Assembly (NCBI GenBank): GCA_035628505.1
Contig: DASPJR010000002.1
Coordinates: 1-12,301, forward strand
Direction of reading: 5' to 3'
DNA from: DASPJR01 sp035628505
GTDB taxonomy: Bacteria; Planctomycetota; SZUA-567; H5-PLA8
DNA length: 12,301 nt
Of the stretch, positions 7,007 to 12,301 are shown one piece after another. Numbering within the stretch: the stretch's first letter is position 1; each line of letters opens with the position of its first letter. Below the pieces are notes generated by a model. The model saw nothing but the letters and a program-made list of their open reading frames with translations, was not told the origin of the DNA and did not search any database. The position numbers were made by a program, and so were the translations under genes.

Positions 7007-9922
7007 TTACTTTAGCGCTTGGACGGTAAGGAAGTAGGTTGCCTGCGCAGCGGCGCGTTTGTTCGAAATGTTCATCGAGAAGATGAAGGTTCCGCTTTCT
7101 GTCGGAATGCCGGTCAGTTTGTCAGACGTGAGGCGAAGTCCCGATGGCAAGTCACCCGCGACAATCGCAAACCGTTTTCTGCCGCTCACGTTCATTGCAT
7201 CCGGCAGCGGAAGCTTGAGCCTTGTTCTCTTGTTCAAGGTGAGCACGCCGAGGTCGATGACGCGTTCTGTCGGAACTGATGCAGCAGCGGGCGCGGCGCC
7301 TGCATTCGCGAGAGCGCTGATTTCAGCGGCCGAGAGCGCCTGGTTGTAAATGCGGAGGTCATCCAGGCTCCCTTTGAAGAACATCGACTCGGTCCCGGTC
7401 CCCGCTCCAATACGCACGCCTCTGCCGCAGTCCGACATGGCGCCGCTCTTCGCAACACTGGCATTTAGAACTCCGTCGATAAACAGCCGGATCGTCGAGC
7501 CGTCGTATGTCGCTGCGACGTGGTACCATCGATTCGCGGCCAGGGCCGTGACACTGCTTAAGCCTGCGATTCCGCTGGTAGTTCCGATGTTGAATCTCAA
7601 TGACCCGTTGCCGAAACGAACGAGCGTATATTGAAGGACGGAACCGTTCGCCTTAGACACGATTACCTTTGACGAAGTTGCGGTGTCTGCGTTAACCCAG
7701 GCGCTGAGGGACAGTTGCCCAACGGGGTTCAATGATGGGTTGTTTGCGCATTCAACGTAGTCGTCCACACCGTCGAAACGTAGTCCGCCTGCAATCTTTC
7801 CTGCGGACCATGAAGAGCCATTGACGAGTGTCCCAGTGTTGCCATTACCGCTACGGTCGGCAGCGTTCAAGCCTGCGGTCTCGTCGAACGTCCAATGCGC
7901 CGCAAGCCGTGGATTGCCAGCAGCGCTGACAGTCACTGACACCGAGCTCTGGACGCTGCTCTTGCCGTCGCTAACAGTCACCAATGCGAGGTACGTTCCG
8001 CTTGCCGGGTATGTGTGTGAAACACTGGCGCCGGCGCCACTGGAGCCATCACCGAAGCTCCATGAGAACGAAAGCGGGTCGCCGTCAGCGTCGGTCGCGG
8101 TCACGGTTAAACTCGTGCTCTGGCCTGCGCTGACTGGATTGGGACTGGCGAACGCGCCGGATTGGATCGTCGGAGGATTGTTCGCAGCCAGCACCGTCAG
8201 CGTCGCCGAAGTGCTGGTTGCATTTCCCCCCGCGTTCGTGGCGGTGCAACGGAATTTGGTGCCATTATCAGCCAGCACAGCCGCAGGCGTCATATACGTG
8301 GCACCCGTTGCGCCAGCGATGCTGGTCCACGTCACTCCATTATCGGTACTCTTCTGCCATTGTAGCGTTGGTGGCGGTGCGCCGCTGATTGTGGCAGAGA
8401 AAGATGCCGTCTGTCCCACCGTTACGGTTTTGTTCTGGGGTTGCACTGTAAAAGCTGGTGGAACCACGATCGGTCCATCTAAGATCGCGATTTCCGCCAT
8501 ACGCGTCTGGATGATCCAGTCCGTGCTGATGGACAGCCGGACATACTCCGTCGTCTCGGCGAGGCTGTCGCCGAGCGGCACGACGTCTACGGTCGTAGAC
8601 TTGCTACCGGCGGGTATTACCGCAACGCCGCGAAGCGGCACGTAGTCAGCCGCTGGCGTTGCCCCTGGATTACCGGGACTCACAATATAATTCACCTCTA
8701 GATCACTTGCATAGGCAGCGGACACACTGATCACAAAACTTCCCTTCGTTGAGGGCTCAGCACCATTCGCTCCGGGCGCGGCGTTCAGCACAGGGTAGTC
8801 AACGCCAACACAAATGGAGATGGTCGCTTCGTTCGAATCGTTCACCCCGTCACTGGCTTTGAACTTGATAAAATCAACGCCGGCAAACCCCGGCTTGGGG
8901 GTATAGGTGAGCAGCGGCGCCGTGCCTGAAAGCGTTCCGTGCGCGGGGTTCGATACTAAGCTATACGTCAGATTGTCGCCGTTCGGATCAGATGCGACGA
9001 GCCTGATTTTTCGCGCGACGCCGCTGTTGGTCTTGTAAGAAAAATCAGAGCGAGCCAGCGGCGGATACTGCGGCACACCCGTTACAGCGCTGCGGCGGCG
9101 CGCGGCCATCCACCCGACCAGCCCGGGTTCTGTATACGTCGCTTGATCCGTCTGCGGATGATTTGCCTCTGGATAAACGATGTAATCGAAGTCCGCTTTC
9201 AACTGTGTGAGTTTATCGATCCAGGGCTGCCCGAGGGAGCTAAACGGAACCATTGCATCCTGGGCTCCCCAGGTTGCAAATACACCGACTTTTTGTTCCA
9301 CGAGCCGACTGGCGAGAGCCGTGTTCCCGTAACCGGCCACGGGAACAATCGCGGCCCACCGGTAAGGATACGCGGTGCCGATGCCGAATGTCCCTCCTCC
9401 GCCCATTGAGAACCCGCTCAAGTACAGGCGCTGGGCATCGATATCGTATGTACTTGAAAGTTCGTCCAGCAACTGCATTAGAATGTATGCGTGGCTATCC
9501 CACGTCATCATGGAGTTCGTCAGCCGGGTCTGGACATTAATTTCCGGAACCACAACGAAGCAGGGTAGTTTCGCCTGACTTTCCGCCAGCGCGAATAACC
9601 CTGCTTCGGTCCAGTACGGCGTCAGACTGCCGCCGGGATTGCCATGAAGGTACATCACCAGCGGAGCACGCGTGCCCTTCACATAAGATGGCGGCACAAA
9701 CAGCCGGTACTTCATTGTCCGGCCGTCCCACGGATCTACATAGGTTTTGGACAAAAAGCTCTGTTGAGCCGCGGTGAGCTGGGGTTGCATCGCGGCCCAA
9801 CGGGCGTCGATTACAGAGTTGGGGCTGCCGGTGGCGGCGCGCGCGTGCAGGCTCATGAACACGGCGATTCCTGCGGCGATCAAGAACTGTGCGTACATCG
9901 GTACGCGGCATGAAGCATCCAT
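7007..9922 (-). CDS. Secreted modular esterase: PHB-depolymerase-like hydrolase with Ig, Calx-beta, PKD and LamG modules
   Basis: The ATG at 9922-9920 has an AGGAG site (9933-9929) with good spacing, so it is preferred over an upstream TTG at 9949. The protein has 971 residues. Residues 1-29 form a signal peptide (ends ARA). Residues 45-275 are an alpha/beta-hydrolase of the esterase/PHB-depolymerase (LpqC-like) type: oxyanion motif HGNPGG at 93, nucleophile in GFSMGG (S172), Asp in GAQDAMV (D222), His in EANHPQTD (H255). Next come a Big_17/cadherin-like module with DPNGDNLTYS (286-373), Calx-beta (376-483), an Ig-like domain (488-579), PKD with SFGDGSSG (583-669), LamG (671-874) and a He_PIG-like Ig fold (883-968). 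It probably deacylates or binds a polysaccharide outside the cell, but the ester substrate cannot be told. No PEP-CTERM or LPXTG anchor is seen. It is divergent from the IclR gene across 73 bp. Confidence 0.9.
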   Translation of the reverse strand: MDASCRVPMYAQFLIAAGIAVFMSLHARAATGSPNSVIDARWAAMQPQLTAAQQSFLSKTYVDPWDGRTMKYRLFVPPSYVKGTRAPLVMYLHGNPGGSLTPYWTEAGLFALAESQAKLPCFVVVPEINVQTRLTNSMMTWDSHAYILMQLLDELSSTYDIDAQRLYLSGFSMGGGGTFGIGTAYPYRWAAIVPVAGYGNTALASRLVEQKVGVFATWGAQDAMVPFSSLGQPWIDKLTQLKADFDYIVYPEANHPQTDQATYTEPGLVGWMAARRRSAVTGVPQYPPLARSDFSYKTNSGVARKIRLVASDPNGDNLTYSLVSNPAHGTLSGTAPLLTYTPKPGFAGVDFIKFKASDGVNDSNEATISICVGVDYPVLNAAPGANGAEPSTKGSFVISVSAAYASDLEVNYIVSPGNPGATPAADYVPLRGVAVIPAGSKSTTVDVVPLGDSLAETTEYVRLSISTDWIIQTRMAEIAILDGPIVVPPAFTVQPQNKTVTVGQTASFSATISGAPPPTLQWQKSTDNGVTWTSIAGATGATYMTPAAVLADNGTKFRCTATNAGGNATSTSATLTVLAANNPPTIQSGAFASPNPVSAGQSTSLTVTATDADGDPLSFSWSFGDGSSGAGASVSHTYPASGTYLALVTVSDGKSSVQSSVSVTVSAAGNPRLAAHWTFDETAGLNAADRSGNGNTGTLVNGSSWSAGKIAGGLRFDGVDDYVECANNPSLNPVGQLSLSAWVNADTATSSKVIVSKANGSVLQYTLVRFGNGSLRFNIGTTSGIAGLSSVTALAANRWYHVAATYDGSTIRLFIDGVLNASVAKSGAMSDCGRGVRIGAGTGTESMFFKGSLDDLRIYNQALSAAEISALANAGAAPAAASVPTERVIDLGVLTLNKRTRLKLPLPDAMNVSGRKRFAIVAGDLPSGLRLTSDKLTGIPTESGTFIFSMNISNKRAAAQATYFLTVQALK

Positions 9923-9995
9923 TGTGCTCTCCTGATTGGGTTTTTCCAACGTGCGTTATTGAGTAGCCGCGCCCGCTTGAAAGGGGGGCATCTTT
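9923..9995. promoter_or_regulatory. Divergent control region, esterase and IclR genes
   Basis: This short 73-bp gap carries both 5' ends. It holds an AGGAG ribosome site for the esterase (9933-9929) and a GGGGGG ribosome site for the IclR gene (9983-9988), which supports the GTG at 9996. Clear sigma70 boxes were not seen. The two promoters must nearly overlap, so one bound regulator could affect both genes. Confidence 0.5.
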
Positions 9996-10760
9996 GTGCT
10001 AGTACTATCAAATATGATAGCAACGTCATCCGCGCGGTCGCTTGAACGAGGCATTCACGTCCTCAACATTATGACGGGGATGGGCAAGGTCAGGGCCGCT
10101 GACATCCTGAAACGCTCCGACATTCCCCCCGCGTCGTTCTTTAGAATCCTGAAGGTACTGGTGGAGTACGGGCTGGTGTCGCGTTATCCGGATGGGAAGT
10201 ATGCGTTAGGCACGCGCACCATGATGCTGGGCTTTCATGCGCGCGAGAACGCCGCGAGCGTGCGAGCAGTAAAGCCGCTCCTCCGCGAGCTCGCCATGCG
10301 CACCCATTTAATGGCGGAATTCATCTCCGCCTCCCGGTGGAAGCTCGTGACGATTGAGAGTTGGGTATGCGAAAGCACTCCACTGGAAGTCGCTTCGCGG
10401 CCAGGCTACGTCATCGAATTGGATCATCTTTCCGCACCAGGCCTATGCTACCTGGCTTTCGATGTTGCATTCGGCCTGCCGCGTTATCTGCGAAAGACGA
10501 CGGGGATGCCTCAAAGCTCGGTCGAGGTGCTGCAGACGACGTGTCAACGCGTCCGGCAAAAGGGCTACGTGTGGCACACAGGTACCGACGGCGTCGCGCG
10601 GCTGTCCGTGCCGGTCTTCAATCGCCATGACGCGAACAACCGCCGAGTGCGGTCCACGCTGAACCTCGTGAGCACCGCTGACGAACTGAGTGCAGCGCGT
10701 GCGTCACAGCTTTATCGTCTTCTGGTGAAAACTTCGACTCAGCTCGCGGACGACCTATGA
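9996..10760 (+). CDS. IclR-family transcriptional regulator
   Basis: The 254-residue protein has the usual length of the family. Residues 12-72 are a winged helix-turn-helix opening with SLERGIHVLNIM, followed by AADILKRSDIPPASFFRILK and a wing ending DGKYALG. Residues 85-250 match the IclR effector-binding domain: LLRELAMRTHLMAEF, LDHLSAPGLCYLAF and the C-terminal ARLSVPVFN strand. GTG 9996 is chosen because a G-rich ribosome site lies 7 nt upstream. ATG at 10014 (residue 7) is a possible alternative. IclR proteins usually repress or activate catabolic genes in response to small aromatic or sugar-derived acids and often autoregulate. The divergent esterase is the natural target here, but the ligand cannot be inferred. 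Confidence 0.92.
   Translation: MLVLSNMIATSSARSLERGIHVLNIMTGMGKVRAADILKRSDIPPASFFRILKVLVEYGLVSRYPDGKYALGTRTMMLGFHARENAASVRAVKPLLRELAMRTHLMAEFISASRWKLVTIESWVCESTPLEVASRPGYVIELDHLSAPGLCYLAFDVAFGLPRYLRKTTGMPQSSVEVLQTTCQRVRQKGYVWHTGTDGVARLSVPVFNRHDANNRRVRSTLNLVSTADELSAARASQLYRLLVKTSTQLADDL
10005..10020. promoter_or_regulatory. Perfect inverted repeat at the start of the IclR gene, possible operator
   Basis: The sequence CTATCA-AATA-TGATAG has perfect 6-bp arms and a 4-bp centre. It overlaps the first codons of the IclR gene and spans the alternative ATG at 10014. Operators of this size placed across a start are common for autoregulated repressors, and the 16-bp span fits an IclR dimer site. A short palindrome in AT-rich DNA can arise by chance, and binding is only inferred. 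Confidence 0.4.
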
Positions 10761-10836
10761 CAGCGGAACGCAAGAAAGTACCGGCCCAGCGATTGCATTC
10801 TTCCGTGTTCTCAACGGTACGGAGTCCATTGCACAC

Positions 10837-12084
10837 GTGAATGTCTTCTACTGCGACAACTGCAGTGCTAAAGTCTCCGATATCGACCTGGAGGATGGGG
10901 ACGGTACGAGAAAGGGTGAACAGGTCTATTGTAAGAAATGCAAGCCTCTCTTTGAGTTCACCACAACGACGTTGACGAATGTGGCGGAGGTACTGGATGC
11001 CGTCGCCAATAGAAAAGCAGACGTGGATGATGGAATCGGAAGCAGGTTCTGGTTCTGTGAGACCTGCGGCAAACGGTTGACGAATTTTGATGTCGCTTCC
11101 GGGGATGCACGTGACAAGAAGCTGCGCGGTGTCTTTTGCGCTGACTGCGCTGTTGGCGTGACCACGACAGAATTTACCGCCATAGTGCCGACAAACAATA
11201 AGCGGGAGTTCACTCAGCCAGTTGCGCGGGAAAAGAGGACCTCACCAGCTTCCACACACAAGAAACCCTCGGCTCCTGCTCCCTTTCAGAAGAAAGCTGC
11301 CGATCCGGCGGGTCGCGCGGTGCCTCGGTCCTTCATCCTTATCAGTGTTGGGTGTATTGGCTTCGTTGCTATCCTCACCCTGTACTTGCGTTCTGGGCGC
11401 TCGCCCGGCTCAGGCGAAGATCCAGTCAAAGCGCCAGAGGGTTCAGCGCTAGCTGCTCGAACCGATAATTCTCAGACACCATCCGGAAACGTCATAAAGG
11501 AGACATCAGGTTCGTCTCAACTAAGTCGGACGCCGGCTACAGAGACAACCAAGAGGCTAAACCCTTCCGGTGAAACACTGCTGGTAGATTTCGGCGGAAG
11601 TCCAGACGAGAACCGCTATGGGACAGAGTGGAAGCGCTCCTTCGCCGACTCTCGCACGGAATACTCTAAAGTCGGACCCCAAGGAACGTCTGCCCGTCTC
11701 AACCCACTTTATAATTACCAAGGAGTCGGCGGGGAAACGATGAGAGTTTCTAAGGGGGACGTTATTACGGTCACTTGGTTTAACTCGTCTGGTTCGGCCA
11801 TAACGCTCTCGCCGTTGATTACTTTTGAAAAAGCAGGAAGGTGCGTAGACGACAACTCTCCGGAACATTGGCATGTACCGCGACGGAGGTGGAAGCAGAT
11901 GACCTCCAGCACCATTGCAGCGGGCGCCAGCGGAACAACGACCTTTAGGGTGGAAGAAACAACGGGCCAAGAGTGCTCGTGCGTAAATGTCTCTCTGCAG
12001 GCGCTTAGGCTTGAGGACGGGCGAGATGCCAACGCCCTTAGCGACAACGTCATCTGCGATAAGATTACAATCACAAGGAAGTAG
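10837..12084 (+). CDS. Single-pass membrane protein with two N-terminal zinc ribbons and an outer beta-sandwich
   Basis: The 415-residue protein starts at GTG 10837. The upstream GGAG at 10821-10824 is distant, so the start is less secure, but no ATG, GTG or TTG lies earlier in frame. Residues 5-36 and 73-105 are two zinc-ribbon-like units, each CxxC...CxxC (Cys 6, 9, 32, 35 and 74, 77, 101, 104), of the kind seen in small planctomycete proteins. Residues 120-163 are a basic, Pro/Ala/Lys linker. Residues 164-186 form one membrane helix, with positive charge before it, so the ribbons should be cytoplasmic. Residues 187-243 are a Ser/Thr/Pro stalk, and 245-413 a beta-rich domain with four Cys (336, 380, 382, 407) that could form disulphides. 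The layout suggests an envelope sensor or scaffold. The family is not recognised and no enzyme motif is seen. It begins 76 nt after the IclR stop. Confidence 0.82.
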   Translation: MNVFYCDNCSAKVSDIDLEDGDGTRKGEQVYCKKCKPLFEFTTTTLTNVAEVLDAVANRKADVDDGIGSRFWFCETCGKRLTNFDVASGDARDKKLRGVFCADCAVGVTTTEFTAIVPTNNKREFTQPVAREKRTSPASTHKKPSAPAPFQKKAADPAGRAVPRSFILISVGCIGFVAILTLYLRSGRSPGSGEDPVKAPEGSALAARTDNSQTPSGNVIKETSGSSQLSRTPATETTKRLNPSGETLLVDFGGSPDENRYGTEWKRSFADSRTEYSKVGPQGTSARLNPLYNYQGVGGETMRVSKGDVITVTWFNSSGSAITLSPLITFEKAGRCVDDNSPEHWHVPRRRWKQMTSSTIAAGASGTTTFRVEETTGQECSCVNVSLQALRLEDGRDANALSDNVICDKITITRK

Positions 12085-12170
12085 TTTCACTCGTTCGTGT
12101 TAAATATGATTTCGTGTCGGAAACATCGGGGCGAACCGGAATTACACGATTAGAGAGGTGCCGGATCGCC

Positions 12171-12188
12171 GCCTATGAGCTCATAGGC
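12171..12188. repeat. Perfect 18-bp palindrome inside repeat copy B
   Basis: The sequence GCCTATGAGCTCATAGGC is its own reverse complement over 18 bases. A second pairing is possible in the same place: GGTGCC (12157-12162) with GGCACC (12186-12191), making a longer hairpin that excludes the palindrome. Copy A keeps the right arm (CTCATAGG) but not the left, so the dyad is not conserved. It could be a protein-binding site or an alternative RNA fold. Confidence 0.6.
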
Positions 12189-12222
12189 ACCGTTTGGAAT
12201 GCAATTGCTGGACGTTGTTCGG

Positions 12223-12241
12223 GTCTTTGAAAAGTGAATAG
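12223..12241 (+). promoter_or_regulatory. boxA-like antitermination motif, copy B
   Basis: The sequence GTCTTTGAAAAGTGAATAG matches the copy A motif at all but one position and resembles boxA sites of rRNA and CRISPR leaders. What it leads into lies mostly beyond the window. Confidence 0.45.
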
Positions 12242-12301
12242 CGACGAGCGCGCGTGGCGCAGCGGCGACTGAAACTGTCAGGCCGCATCACGGTAGTAGT
12301 G
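12242..12301 (+). other. GC-rich right edge after copy B
   Basis: These 60 nt show a GCGC-GTG-GCGC hairpin (12250-12260) followed by GCGACTGAAAC, ending at 12275. The ending GAAAC and the small stem are reminiscent of a CRISPR repeat unit. Only one unit could fit before the window closes, so no repeat can be demonstrated, and no gene is visible. Confidence 0.3.

Larger units (their letters stand above)
12094..12241 (+). repeat. Leader-like dispersed repeat, copy B (boxA-like 3' end)
   Basis: This is the second copy of the repeat at 6049-6198. It opens with TTCGTGTTAAA only 9 nt after the stop of the zinc-ribbon protein gene. Its last 80 bases (12162-12241) match copy A at 63 positions without gaps. 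It ends in GGGTCTTTGAAAA then TGAATAG. Unlike copy A it contains a perfect 18-bp palindrome at 12171-12188. The next 60 nt to the window edge contain no readable gene. Confidence 0.75.

Noticed and set aside
7821..8645. A 274-codon plus-strand open frame inside the esterase region
   Set aside because: It is antisense to clear Ig and PKD domain coding sequence, has no ribosome site, and its translation is a Val/Pro/Ala-rich string without domain character. It is a shadow of the real gene.

Overview
This window looks like a piece of a PVC-group genome, most likely a planctomycete or a close relative. That is an inference from gene style. There is a very large Hanks-type Ser/Thr kinase fused to DUF1080-like and NPCBM-like sugar-binding folds, a zinc-ribbon membrane protein, a modular secreted esterase with Ig, Calx-beta, PKD and LamG modules, and planctomycete-type insertion sequence remnants. 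No rRNA or tRNA gene is visible.

Layout. The left edge (1-117) is the last 38 codons of an IS630-family transposase. A leftward gene (290-1084) encodes a small secreted protein: signal peptide, coiled coil, then a beta-sandwich. It is divergent, across 175 bp, from a 1587-residue membrane kinase (1260-6023). The kinase is followed by repeat copy A, about 150 nt ending in a boxA-like motif (6049-6198). Next comes a decayed, 5'-truncated IS3/IS481-type transposase on the minus strand (6249-6806). After it lies an intrinsic terminator that serves the leftward esterase gene (7007-9922). The esterase is divergent from an IclR-family regulator (9996-10760), which carries a perfect inverted repeat at its start. 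A rightward gene (10837-12084) encodes a two-zinc-ribbon, single-pass membrane protein. It is followed by repeat copy B (12094-12241), again ending in the boxA-like motif, and the window closes 60 nt later.

How the parts may work together. The kinase and the zinc-ribbon protein share a plan: a cytoplasmic N-terminal module, one membrane helix, and an extracytoplasmic beta-sandwich region. The small secreted protein also ends in a beta-sandwich. Together they suggest envelope or carbohydrate sensing, but no substrate or partner can be read from the sequence. The IclR gene probably controls itself and perhaps the divergent esterase.

The least expected signal is non-coding. Two same-strand copies of a leader-like sequence, 63 of 80 bases identical over the 3' half, both end in a boxA-like antitermination motif. 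Each begins shortly after the stop of a membrane-protein gene, and together they bracket a roughly 6-kb block. They may be leaders of long untranslated transcripts (CRISPR-type, rRNA-type or an unknown RNA). What follows copy A is interrupted by the IS remnant, and what follows copy B leaves the window.
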